Assembly (NCBI GenBank): GCA_002786355.1
Contig: PGCO01000002.1
Span: forward strand, 1 to 64,000
From: Sediminibacterium sp. FEMGT703S
GTDB lineage: Bacteria > Bacteroidota > Bacteroidia > Chitinophagales > Chitinophagaceae
Length of the DNA: 64,000 nt
Reading direction: 5' to 3'
The position numbers and the translations under genes were made by a program. Below are positions 44,827 through 53,192 of the stretch, in pieces. The notes under the pieces were generated by a model. The model was not told the origin of the DNA and did not search any database. It saw only the letters and a program-made list of their open reading frames with translations. Position 1 is the first letter of the stretch, and every line of letters starts with the position of its first letter.

Positions 44827-47020
44827 CCAACCAAGCTAAATGATAGGCAATAGTACTTTCAGCGCCTTGATTTCGATTAATACTAAATTCCTCAATACCA
44901 TCATTACAGCCATTGGTATCAATATCATATAAAGGAAGGTTTAAATCATTATAGCCCAAAAACCATTGAAAAGAGCGTTTTAATTTTTCAAAAGAGTCTT
45001 TTGATTGAGATAAATGATAGATTGAATCATATAAAATGACCATAGCCATTGCATCAATTGGTTGTTGTGCATACATTTCAAAACTTTCATTCATCTTTAA
45101 CCACCTGCGATTACCGATTAAAGAAAGATTGGTTTCTTTGAAACATTTCTGTTCCAAAAACAATGTGCTTTTATTTGCAACGATTAAAAATCTTTCGTTT
45201 TCTAAAATACTATATGCTTTAAACAAAGAAGCAGGTAGTAACCCATTATCGTATGTCATGGTTGTTTCGAACCAATGCCAATCATTGGTGCTGTATTTAT
45301 CAAATTCATCACAAAGTAGATTGGCAAAATGAGCCATCTGTTGGATATATCTTTCCTGGTCAGGAAATCGTTTAACGTAATGATAAAGTCCAAAAATAGA
45401 ATTGGCGTAGCCCCTACAATGTTTTAATAAATCAACTTGATTTAATGTTTTTTGAAATAACTCTATACCCAATTGAAATAAACTATCATTTGGTGCAAAT
45501 CGAACTAAATAACCCAATGCCCAAATAGTTCTACCAAATGCATCTTCAGATTGGTCATTTTCAAATTTCTCTTTAGAAAAAGTCATGAAATTATTGTAAC
45601 TGCCATCTGGATTTTGCATATGCTCAACAAATGACAAATACTTAACAACTAATTGAATATAGAGGGGATCTTGAAAATGTTGATACCCCATCAATGATAA
45701 TAATAATGCCCTAGCATTGTCATCTAAACAATATCCTGTTTGATAGTTGGGAATGCAACCATGTGCATGTTGAAGCATCCCTACACTATCTGTCATACGA
45801 ATTAAATGCGCTGGATTAAATGGATAATCCATTAATTGATAATGGTTTTTTAAAAGAATTTCTTGATGAACTGCTTTGGATTTTAATTCATTAAAAATAG
45901 TTGCATAAGCTTTACCTGTTAATGGCCAAGTAATACTTTTTCCATATTCATACGCGTTTTCTTGTAAAGCTCTTATTTTTTTGGGATCATCTAAAACCTC
46001 AATAACGCTTTCTGCAAGTTTTTCATAATCGCCAAATTCAAATAATATTCCCCTTCCATTTTGCAAAAGCTCTTCCGCATGCCAATAGGGAGTAGAAAAA
46101 ACAGCACAACCTCCCCCTAATGCATAACAAAGTGTCCCACTAGTTATTTGTGCTTTATTACAATAAGGTGTTACATATATATCGGCTGCCAACAAATAAG
46201 ACATCAACCGATCTTCACTAACATATTCATCTATAAACTCAATATGGCCTTGCACATTTAAATCTTCAGCCAATTGAATTAACCAATGTCTATATTCTTC
46301 TCCTGCATGTCTTATCACATGAGGGTGGGTTTTTCCTATTATGACATATTTAAAATTGGGATGTTTTTTTATGATTTTGGGAAGGGCTTTGATGGAGGTT
46401 TCAATACCTTTACTTCTACCCAATAGTCCAAAAGTCAGCATAACTTTTTTGTCTTTCCAATTGCTCGGATGTTGACTTTGATTCAATTTTATACTTTCAA
46501 AATCTGGCACACCATGTTCAACAAAAAATATCTTATTCGTAGATATCTGATAGATATCTTTTAAGAATTGAATAGCCAGTTTGCTCATTACAATTATTCC
46601 AGAAGAATAGGTTGCTATAATTTTCATCACTTCTTTTTGATGAAAATTGGGTTTTTCTAAAACGGTGTGAAAAGTTGTTACAATGGGCATTTTTAATAAC
46701 CGCAATAGAGAAACCAATAACAATCCACTATTCCCACCAAAAATGCCAAATTCATGTTCCAATAAACATATATCTGCTTTAGAATCATTAATATATTCAG
46801 CTATATCTAAATAATCTTGCTTAAAATTTTGCCTTATAATTTTAGTTACAATAGGAGGATAGTCATAAAATTGCTCTGGGTCATTCATGGCAATGACTTC
46901 TACTTCCACATCAAGCGCTTGAACTAAAGAACTATTTTGGATAGCTTTTACAGTATTTTCAGTGAAAGTTGCAATGCCACATTTACGCGGAGGGTAGTTT
47001 CCTATACAAATAACTTTCAT
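44798..47020 (-). CDS. GT4-type glycosyltransferase with a C-terminal alpha-helical toroid-like domain
   Basis: A 740-residue cytoplasmic protein. Residues 1-375 form a GT-B glycosyltransferase of family 4. The first domain begins VICIGNYPPRKCGIATFTEN (acceptor side, glycine-rich loop), with LLEHEFGIFGG. The nucleotide-sugar domain has MLTFGLLGRSKGIETSIKAL and the E-x7-E-like region ITSGTLCYALGGGCAVFST. Residues about 390-740 have repeated helical hairpins (YCLDDNARALLLSLMGY, DAFGRTIWALGYLVRF, AYHLAWLVAST) resembling the (alpha/alpha)6 barrel of glycoside hydrolases that act on mannosyl or related sugars. The pairing with a convergent GH130 enzyme suggests a shared mannoside pathway. The sugar donor and acceptor are not known. 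Confidence 0.85.
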   Translation of the reverse strand: MKVICIGNYPPRKCGIATFTENTVKAIQNSSLVQALDVEVEVIAMNDPEQFYDYPPIVTKIIRQNFKQDYLDIAEYINDSKADICLLEHEFGIFGGNSGLLLVSLLRLLKMPIVTTFHTVLEKPNFHQKEVMKIIATYSSGIIVMSKLAIQFLKDIYQISTNKIFFVEHGVPDFESIKLNQSQHPSNWKDKKVMLTFGLLGRSKGIETSIKALPKIIKKHPNFKYVIIGKTHPHVIRHAGEEYRHWLIQLAEDLNVQGHIEFIDEYVSEDRLMSYLLAADIYVTPYCNKAQITSGTLCYALGGGCAVFSTPYWHAEELLQNGRGILFEFGDYEKLAESVIEVLDDPKKIRALQENAYEYGKSITWPLTGKAYATIFNELKSKAVHQEILLKNHYQLMDYPFNPAHLIRMTDSVGMLQHAHGCIPNYQTGYCLDDNARALLLSLMGYQHFQDPLYIQLVVKYLSFVEHMQNPDGSYNNFMTFSKEKFENDQSEDAFGRTIWALGYLVRFAPNDSLFQLGIELFQKTLNQVDLLKHCRGYANSIFGLYHYVKRFPDQERYIQQMAHFANLLCDEFDKYSTNDWHWFETTMTYDNGLLPASLFKAYSILENERFLIVANKSTLFLEQKCFKETNLSLIGNRRWLKMNESFEMYAQQPIDAMAMVILYDSIYHLSQSKDSFEKLKRSFQWFLGYNDLNLPLYDIDTNGCNDGIEEFSINRNQGAESTIAYHLAWLVASTYFDNK

Positions 47021-47164
47021 AAATTAAAATTTACTAATAAATGATTCGCTAATGACCATCGTAGCATTACTATTATCAAGTTATGATTTTCTTTAATTAA
47101 AAACAGATTGAATTCCAAGTTTTTTTGCTGACTTATAAATTAAAAAATAGCCAAAATAACCGCG

Positions 47165-47172
47165 TAAATTTG
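47165..47172 (+). promoter_or_regulatory. -7 box just upstream of the THUMP methyltransferase
   Basis: TAAATTTG matches TAnnTTTG exactly and ends 5 bases before the ATG at 47178. If used, the transcript would be essentially leaderless. No matching -33 element was seen. Confidence 0.35.
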
Positions 47173-47177
47173 TGTAT

Positions 47178-48344
47178 ATGCAAATATTTAATACGCAAGA
47201 AAAAATTATCATTACCTGTCATAAATGGCTTTCTCCTTCACTTCAGAAAGAAGTAATCAACTTGGGCTACCCAATCATACGTATTTTTCAAACAGGAATT
47301 GAATTAAGAGGCACTATGCAAGATTGCATTCGATTAAACCTACACCTTCGTTGTGCTAGCCAGGTCATGTTTTCTCTAAAGCAATTCACCTGTAACGATC
47401 CTGATGAACTATATAATCAATTGGTTGGTATTCAGTGGGAGAATTTAATAAAAGCAGATGGTTATTTTTCTGTTACAAGCAACGTATTTCATCCAACTAT
47501 ACAAACTAGTTTATATGCTAATTTAAGGGTGAAAGATGCTGTTGTTGATCGGCTTCGGAAAGAGAAGGGAAAACGACCATCTACTGGATCTGATCTAACC
47601 GGAGCAGTAGTTTATTTATTTTGGAAACATGAAGAAGCAGAAGTATTTATAGATACTTCTGGAGAAACTTTGGCAAAACATGGGTATAGAAAATTACCTG
47701 GGAAAGCGCCCATGTTAGAAGCATTGGCAGCAGCTACCATTTTATCCACTAAATGGAACTTTTCAGCCCCTTTTATTAATCCAATGTGTGGATCAGGAAC
47801 ATTAGCTATTGAAGCTGCTTTAATTGCTACCAATAGAGCACCTGGCTTATTAAGGACTAATTATGCATTTATGCACTTATTAGGGTACGAAAAAATGATG
47901 TACGACATTGTTCGCAAAGAGTTAGAAGAACAAGTAAAAATTTCGAGTACTATTAAAATAATTGCTTCAGATATCAGTAGTTCCGCTATCGCAACTGCAA
48001 AATTGAATGCTACAGCTGCTGGAGTGCTTGATTTGATACAATTTGAAGTAGGGGATTTTGAAAAAACCACAATACCAATAGAGCAAGAAGGGATTATCAT
48101 GTTTAATCCAGAATACGGAGAGCGATTAGGTGATGAAGTTGAATTGAGTAATACCTATGCTCGAATGGGCGATTTTTTAAAAAATAAATGCAAAGGATAC
48201 ACTGGATATATATTTACAGGGAATTTAGATTTAGCCAAAAAGATTCGATTAAAGCCTAGTAGAAGAATAGAATTTTATAACGCTACGATTGATTGTAGGC
48301 TTTTAGAGTACGAGTTGTATGCGGGTACCAAAAGAGTTTTGTAA
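47178..48344 (+). CDS. THUMP-domain class I rRNA methyltransferase (RlmL N-terminal-like)
   Basis: A 388-residue RNA-modifying enzyme similar to the methyltransferase half of RlmL, which makes m2G in 23S rRNA. A GTG at 47172 is in frame, but the ATG at 47178 is preferred. The N-terminal ferredoxin-like and THUMP region (about 1-160) is followed by a linker with LYANLRVKDAVVDRLR and a Rossmann fold with the SAM-binding motif INPMCGSGTLAIEAAL (N201). The catalytic motif expected to be NPPY reads N310-P311-E312-Y313 (FNPEYGERLGD). This departure from the usual (D/N/S)PP(F/Y/W) may be lineage specific. The terminal helix-strand region is present. Its target base is not established. Confidence 0.88.
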   Translation: MQIFNTQEKIIITCHKWLSPSLQKEVINLGYPIIRIFQTGIELRGTMQDCIRLNLHLRCASQVMFSLKQFTCNDPDELYNQLVGIQWENLIKADGYFSVTSNVFHPTIQTSLYANLRVKDAVVDRLRKEKGKRPSTGSDLTGAVVYLFWKHEEAEVFIDTSGETLAKHGYRKLPGKAPMLEALAAATILSTKWNFSAPFINPMCGSGTLAIEAALIATNRAPGLLRTNYAFMHLLGYEKMMYDIVRKELEEQVKISSTIKIIASDISSSAIATAKLNATAAGVLDLIQFEVGDFEKTTIPIEQEGIIMFNPEYGERLGDEVELSNTYARMGDFLKNKCKGYTGYIFTGNLDLAKKIRLKPSRRIEFYNATIDCRLLEYELYAGTKRVL

Positions 48345-48403
48345 ATTAAATACAATAGATTTGCTGAAAAATTAGGGCAAATCCCTCTTTACAGTAAATA
48401 TTT

Positions 48404-48853
48404 ATGAGAAGAATCGCTAGTTACAGAAAATTATTAGGAGTGGATGAAACCGCTGAATTAAAGACATTAAAATCAGTTTATAGAAACCTAATGAAGGAAT
48501 GGCATCCCGACAAATTCAATGATGACCATGCATTAAAGATTGAAGCCGAAGAAAAAAGCAAAAAAATAATAGAAGCTTACCATTTTTTGGTAAGTATTGC
48601 ATCAGAAACAATTACTCAAACACTTCCAGAATATACCGAAACAATTACTAATTCGGTAATTGAAGACTTTGAATACAAATCTGAAGTTCTCACAATTCGT
48701 TTTGAAGACGGAAGCGAATACGAATATTACGGTGTTCCTAAAGGAATTTATGTAAAATTAGTAAATGCAGATACTCCTGGAAGATTTGCAAGAAGACATA
48801 TTTTTAGCAATTATTTGTACAGAAGCACTTCTAAACAAGTAGCATCAGCTTAA
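48404..48853 (+). CDS. J-domain protein with C-terminal KTSC domain
   Basis: A 149-residue soluble protein. Residues 4-70 form a J domain (SYRKLLGVDETAELKTLKSV, then EWHPDKFND with HPD, then KIIEAYHFLVS). Residues about 85-145 match the KTSC domain: VIEDFEYKSEVLTIRFEDG, then YEYYGVPKGIYVKLVNADTP, and GRFARRHIFSNYLYR. KTSC is a short RNA-associated or lysyl-tRNA-synthetase-related domain whose role is not established. The combination suggests an Hsp70 co-chaperone that recruits a specific client. It has no membrane segment. It is followed by a strong terminator. Confidence 0.85.
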   Translation: MRRIASYRKLLGVDETAELKTLKSVYRNLMKEWHPDKFNDDHALKIEAEEKSKKIIEAYHFLVSIASETITQTLPEYTETITNSVIEDFEYKSEVLTIRFEDGSEYEYYGVPKGIYVKLVNADTPGRFARRHIFSNYLYRSTSKQVASA

Positions 48854-48877
48854 CGCTATTTCAGCATAAAGACATTA

Positions 48878-48912
48878 AAAAACCCTACAACTAATTAAAT
48901 TGTAGGGTTTTT
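48878..48912. terminator. Bidirectional terminator
   Basis: AAAAACCCTACAA at 48878-48890 pairs with TTGTAGGGTTTTT at 48900-48912 around a 9-base loop. It ends the J-KTSC gene on the plus strand and the tRNA-Arg gene on the minus strand, with T runs both ways. Confidence 0.9.
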
Positions 48913-48929
48913 GATATTTTGAAACAATG

Positions 48930-49003
48930 TGATCCGGATTGGATTCGAACCAATGACCTACTGCTTAGAAGGCAGTTGCTCTATCCAGCTGAGCTACCGA
49001 ACC
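48930..49003 (-). tRNA. tRNA-Arg (anticodon TCT)
   Basis: A complete 74-base cloverleaf on the minus strand. The acceptor stem GGTTCGG pairs with CCGGATC (two G-T/T-G wobbles), with discriminator base A. The D arm reads AGCTCAGCTGGATAGAGCA. The anticodon arm is ACTGC, loop CTTCTAA, GCAGT, giving anticodon TCT (plus-strand positions 48967-48969), which reads AGA and AGG. The T arm contains GGTTCGAATCC. The 3' CCA is not encoded. Confidence 0.97.
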
Positions 49004-49111
49004 TTAATTGGAGGTGCAAAATAAAGGATTTTTTTTTACTAAATCAAACATGCTGGTAAAATGGTGAGATAAATATTAAAACAGTTTACTTTGCATTAAA
49101 CGATTGCCTTA

Positions 49112-50623
49112 ATGAGCTATAATTATTTGCCCCTAGATAGCAAGCCATTGCAGTTTCAACAAATCAAGCATTTATTAGATTATAACCAATTGGTTTCTAT
49201 CACTTTTGATGCCCATGAAAAAATCATGGCCTGTAGAGCATTTTTAGACCAAAAAATGAAAGAAACGGGTAAAATGTATTATGGTGTAAATACTGGATTT
49301 GGGTTTCTACAAAATGTACAAATCAGTCATGATCAAATAGAACAATTACAATATAACTTGATTGTTTCGCATGCATGTGGATTGGGGGAAGAAGTGCCTA
49401 AAGAAATTATTAAACTCATGATGATGCTTAAAATTAAGCAGTTGAGTTATGGGTATAGCGGCGTTCAGATTAATACAGTCATTCGTTTAATGGATATGTA
49501 TAACCAAGATATCTTACCTGTTATATATACCCAAGGTTCTCTAGGAGCTTCTGGTGATTTAGCCCCACTCAGTCATTTGAGTTTACCACTGCTTGGATTA
49601 GGTGAAGTATATTATCAGGGTAAAAAATGGCCAGCAAAAGAAGTATTAACAATAATGAATTGGGAGCCTATTCACTTGCAAAGTAAAGAGGGGCTTGCTT
49701 TAATAAATGGTACCCAATTTATGAATGCTTATGGATTGTATTGCTTAAAAAAAGCAGAACAATTATTAAAGATGGCCGATTTAATTGCAGCTTTATCTAT
49801 TGAGGCATTTGATTGTTTATTAGAACCTTATCATCCTGCTATTCATCAAATCAGAGGGCATCAAGGGCAAATAGATACAGCTGCAGCACTACGTTGTTTT
49901 TTAGCTGGTAGTGAAATAGCCCAGCAACCCAAAAAACAAGTGCAAGACCCTTACTCGTTTAGATGTATACCACAAGTCCATGGTGCCAGCAAAGATGCAT
50001 TTAAACATGTGCTCAGCATATTTATGGAAGAAGTCAATTCGGTAACCGATAACCCCAATATTTTTCCGGATGAAGACCTAATTGTTAGTGGAGGTAATTT
50101 TCATGGACAGCCATTAGCCATCAATTTAGACTATTTATGCATAGCCATGAGCGAGATTGCTAGTATTTCTGAAAGAAGAACGTACCAATTAATTTCAGGA
50201 CAAAGAGGGCTACCCATGTTTTTGGTTAAAAATGCAGGATTAAATTCTGGTTTCATGATACCGCAATACACTGCAGCAGGTATAGTAAGTGAAAATAAGC
50301 AATTAAGTACCCCAGCCTCAGTAGACAGTATTTCGAGTAGCAACAACCAGGAAGACCATGTTAGTATGGGAGCTAACGCGGCAACAAAATGTTACAGATT
50401 AATGCAAAATGTAGAAAAAGTTTTAGGAATAGAACTATTAACTGCTGCGCAAGCGTTCGATTTTAGAAGGCCTGCAAAAACCTCCTTGGTGTTAGAAGCG
50501 TTAATGACACAATTTAGAAAACAAGTGCCATTTAACGATGCTGACAGAATTTTACATACTGACATGATAAATTCAATTAATTTTATCGCGGATTATACAT
50601 TAAACAGTCCAACTGAACAATGA
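49112..50623 (+). CDS. hutH: Histidine ammonia-lyase
   Basis: A 503-residue homotetrameric lyase converting L-histidine to urocanate and ammonia. The cofactor MIO forms from A146-S147-G148 within GSLGASGDLAPLSHL. The substrate-specificity pair is S86-H87 (LIVSHACGLG), the pattern of histidine lyases rather than tyrosine or phenylalanine lyases. The catalytic Tyr is in MYYGVNTGFGFLQN, and other conserved regions such as GLALINGTQFMNAY, VTDNPNIFPDED and QEDHVSMGANAATK are intact. No hutU, hutI or hutG is nearby, so a complete Hut pathway cannot be shown here. Its stop overlaps the start of the next gene (ATGA), so they are coupled. Confidence 0.9.
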   Translation: MSYNYLPLDSKPLQFQQIKHLLDYNQLVSITFDAHEKIMACRAFLDQKMKETGKMYYGVNTGFGFLQNVQISHDQIEQLQYNLIVSHACGLGEEVPKEIIKLMMMLKIKQLSYGYSGVQINTVIRLMDMYNQDILPVIYTQGSLGASGDLAPLSHLSLPLLGLGEVYYQGKKWPAKEVLTIMNWEPIHLQSKEGLALINGTQFMNAYGLYCLKKAEQLLKMADLIAALSIEAFDCLLEPYHPAIHQIRGHQGQIDTAAALRCFLAGSEIAQQPKKQVQDPYSFRCIPQVHGASKDAFKHVLSIFMEEVNSVTDNPNIFPDEDLIVSGGNFHGQPLAINLDYLCIAMSEIASISERRTYQLISGQRGLPMFLVKNAGLNSGFMIPQYTAAGIVSENKQLSTPASVDSISSSNNQEDHVSMGANAATKCYRLMQNVEKVLGIELLTAAQAFDFRRPAKTSLVLEALMTQFRKQVPFNDADRILHTDMINSINFIADYTLNSPTEQ

Positions 50624-51141
50624 AAAAATTAACCTTATCCTTTTTATTATTATTAGTTACAGTAGCAATTCATGCACAAAATATTGCACAGAAACTATCT
50701 GACAAAGTATCAGTGCAGTTCCCCACTAAACCTTCTGAAAAAACAATGAATGGGGCTACTATTTTTTATGCAACGGATAAAGATACTAGCAAAGGTTTTG
50801 GCGCATTGGTATTCGATTTAAGTGCTATGGGATTGATGGGTGACCCTATCGAAATGATGGGCGATTCTTTTTGGGATCAATTAAAAGCTGGCATGAGCAG
50901 TCAAATGGCGGGTGCTAGTATTAGCAAAGACCTTATCACTAAGTTTAAGGAAAAAAATAGCTTATATGTGGAAATTGATGGGGCTAACTCATCAGATGAT
51001 AATTTGAAAGGTAAAAAAGCATTCGGTTATATCTTTTTTATAGGCCCAGTACTACACCAGGTTCTATTTTATTCAACCAATCCATCAGCAAAAGCGGCAG
51101 ATGGACAGGCTTTTTTTGACAGTGTAGAAATTGGTAAATAA
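50620..51141 (+). CDS. Small secreted protein of unknown function
   Basis: A 173-residue protein with a typical signal peptide (MKKLTLSFLLLLVTVAIHAQ). The mature part has the sense of a short alpha/beta domain: VSVQFPTKPSEKTMNGATIF, then FGALVFDLSAMGL, then AFGYIFFIGPVLHQVLFYS. I do not recognise a named family; similar small exported proteins occur in Bacteroidota and are usually hypothetical. Its start overlaps the hutH stop by 4 bases (ATGA) and glnS begins 19 bases after its end, so the three genes form one transcription unit. Confidence 0.75.
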   Translation: MKKLTLSFLLLLVTVAIHAQNIAQKLSDKVSVQFPTKPSEKTMNGATIFYATDKDTSKGFGALVFDLSAMGLMGDPIEMMGDSFWDQLKAGMSSQMAGASISKDLITKFKEKNSLYVEIDGANSSDDNLKGKKAFGYIFFIGPVLHQVLFYSTNPSAKAADGQAFFDSVEIGK

Positions 51142-51160
51142 TTCAACAAATAAATAGGGA

Positions 51161-52825
51161 ATGAGCAGCGAAGAGAAAAGTTTGAATTTCATAGAAGAGA
51201 TTATTGAAGCAGATTTGGCTAGTGGGAAACACCAAAGTATTACTACTCGATTTCCTCCTGAGCCAAATGGATATTTACATATTGGGCATGCCAAGAGTAT
51301 TGTGCTAAATTTTGGATTGGCCAAAAAATATGGTGGATCAACCAATCTACGATTTGATGATACCAACCCGGTTACAGAAGACACTGAGTATGTAGAAAGC
51401 ATCAAAAATGATGTAAAGTGGTTAGGGTTTGAGTGGGCTAATGAACTATATGCTTCCGATTATTTTGATCAGTTGTATGCAATGGCATTAAAACTGATTG
51501 ATCTAGGTTTGGCTTATGTAGACGATAGTACGAGTGAAGAAATTGCTGCTCAAAAAGGAACACCTACCACTCCTGGGAAACGAAACCAATACGCAGACCG
51601 GACACCTGCTGAAAACAGAACTTTATTTGAAGAAATGAAGGCTGGCAAGTATCCCGATGGATCAAAAGTCGTTAGAGCCAAAATAGATATGGAGTCTCCC
51701 AATATGCTACTAAGAGATCCAATTATCTATAGAATTAAACATGCACACCATCATAGAACAGGAGACAAATGGTGCGTGTATCCAATGTATGATTTTGCAC
51801 ATGGACAAAGCGATTCAATCGAAAAAATTACGCATTCTATTTGTACTTTAGAATTTGTTCCGCATAGACCATTATACAATTGGTGTATTGAAAAATTAGA
51901 AACTTTTCCATCTCAACAATATGAGTTTGCCCGTTTAAACATGACTTACACGGTGATGAGTAAACGTAAATTATTGCAATTGGTAAACGAACAAATGGTG
52001 AATGGTTGGGACGACCCTAGAATGAGTACCATTAGTGGTATGAGAAGAAGGGGATACCCAGCTGCTGCTATTAGAGAATTTTGCGATAGAATTGGGGTTG
52101 CAAAGAGAGACAATTTAATTGATGTAGGATTATTAGAGTTTTGTGTTAGAGAGGAATTGAATAAATCAGCGCTCAGAAGAATGGTCGTGTTTGATCCACT
52201 TAAAGTAATTATCACCAATTACGATAAAATGAGCGAAGATTTGACAAGTGAGAATAATCCTGAAGACCCTAATGGAGGTGTAAGAACGGTTCCTTTTAGC
52301 AAAGAAATTTGGATAGAGAAGGATGATTTCATGGAAATTCCTTCTAAAAAATATTTTCGTTTAGCACCAGGTCAAATGGTACGTTTAAAAAGTGCCTATA
52401 TCATCAAATGCGAAGATGTTGTTAAAGATGAGGATGGAAATATAACTGCTGTGCATTGTACTTATATACCTGAAAGTAGAAGCGGTAATGATACATCAGG
52501 AATTCATGTAAAAGGAACTTTGCATTGGGTTAGCGCAGCGCATGCTATTCATGCAGAAGTAAGATTGTATGATCGATTATTTAAGGTGGAAGATGTTGCA
52601 AACGCTGAAGGTGATTTTAAAGATCATATTAATTCAGATTCCTTAACAATTTTATCCAATGCATACGCAGAGCCGGCTTTAGGGAATGATGCACGAGATC
52701 AAGCATTTCAATTTTTAAGAAAAGGATATTTTGTTCAAGACCAAGATAGTACGTCTAGCAAATTAGTTTTTAATAGAACAGTTACTTTGAAAGACTCTTG
52801 GGCAAAAGAAGTAAAGAAAGGTTAA
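51161..52825 (+). CDS. glnS: Glutaminyl-tRNA synthetase
   Basis: A 554-residue class I aminoacyl-tRNA synthetase that attaches glutamine to tRNA-Gln. The HIGH motif lies in PPEPNGYLHIGHAKSI (about residues 29-44), and the KMSKS-equivalent is VMSKRK. The catalytic Rossmann core has NLRFDDTNPV, and the GlnS signature NGWDDPRMSTISGMRRRGY is present. The C-terminal beta-barrel anticodon-binding domain (about 340-550) is complete. Its presence means this organism can make Gln-tRNA directly, so it need not depend on amidation of Glu-tRNA. It is third in an operon with hutH. Its last 4 bases overlap the tail of the convergent PspC-like gene. Confidence 0.97.
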   Translation: MSSEEKSLNFIEEIIEADLASGKHQSITTRFPPEPNGYLHIGHAKSIVLNFGLAKKYGGSTNLRFDDTNPVTEDTEYVESIKNDVKWLGFEWANELYASDYFDQLYAMALKLIDLGLAYVDDSTSEEIAAQKGTPTTPGKRNQYADRTPAENRTLFEEMKAGKYPDGSKVVRAKIDMESPNMLLRDPIIYRIKHAHHHRTGDKWCVYPMYDFAHGQSDSIEKITHSICTLEFVPHRPLYNWCIEKLETFPSQQYEFARLNMTYTVMSKRKLLQLVNEQMVNGWDDPRMSTISGMRRRGYPAAAIREFCDRIGVAKRDNLIDVGLLEFCVREELNKSALRRMVVFDPLKVIITNYDKMSEDLTSENNPEDPNGGVRTVPFSKEIWIEKDDFMEIPSKKYFRLAPGQMVRLKSAYIIKCEDVVKDEDGNITAVHCTYIPESRSGNDTSGIHVKGTLHWVSAAHAIHAEVRLYDRLFKVEDVANAEGDFKDHINSDSLTILSNAYAEPALGNDARDQAFQFLRKGYFVQDQDSTSSKLVFNRTVTLKDSWAKEVKKG

Positions 52826-53043
52826 TAGTACTTCAACGGGTTCCTTCTTGCTGCAAAAACATAGTTTTTGATGTTTTTCCAGAAAGCTAAAATCATATAA
52901 ATGATAATGGGCGATCCCATGGTTAAAAAAGAAATATAGATAAACCACATGCGAATTCTTGTGGATGCAATTCCAAGTCTTACACCAATGGAGGAACAAA
53001 CCCCAAAAGCTTGTAATTCTAAAAATTCCCTTATTTTTTGCAT
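52822..53043 (-). CDS. Small PspC-domain membrane protein
   Basis: A 73-residue protein of the PspC type. Translation is open to 53121, but the ATG at 53043 is preferred: the additional upstream residues look like unselected sequence. The PspC region reads FGVCSSIGVRLGIASTRIRM, followed by one transmembrane helix (WFIYISFLTMGSPIIIYMILAF) and a short basic tail (ARRNPLKYY). Stand-alone PspC domains of this size are common in Bacteroidota and are linked to envelope stress, though the partner is unknown. The stop codon overlaps the end of glnS by 4 bases (tail to tail). Confidence 0.8.
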   Translation of the reverse strand: MQKIREFLELQAFGVCSSIGVRLGIASTRIRMWFIYISFLTMGSPIIIYMILAFWKNIKNYVFAARRNPLKYY

Positions 53044-53139
53044 GGTATGATTTGTTATTACTTTTAAAGGTAAGCACAAAATTATCAATATTGTGCATAT
53101 TAATCTTGAATTGCATTTCAACCTAAGCGCGTTTTTTAG

Positions 53140-53147
53140 TAAATTTG
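53140..53147 (+). promoter_or_regulatory. -7 box upstream of aconitase
   Basis: TAAATTTG matches TAnnTTTG exactly and lies 45 bases before the aconitase start codon, in the gap after the divergent PspC gene. The nearest TTG (53111-53113) is 26 bases upstream, longer than usual. Confidence 0.4.
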
Positions 53148-53192
53148 TGCTACTTACGCAAAAGATTCATTTAATATAAAAATTACTTCTTT

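Noticed and set aside
45036..45332. Open frame of 98 codons on the plus strand
   Set aside because: It lies inside the glycosyltransferase gene on the opposite strand and has no recognisable domain or start context, so it is a shadow.
52763..53116. 117-codon minus-strand frame overlapping the PspC and glnS ends
   Set aside because: It reads a different frame of the same bases, contains no domain, and is rich in Cys/His/Phe as shadows often are. The PspC frame is far better supported.
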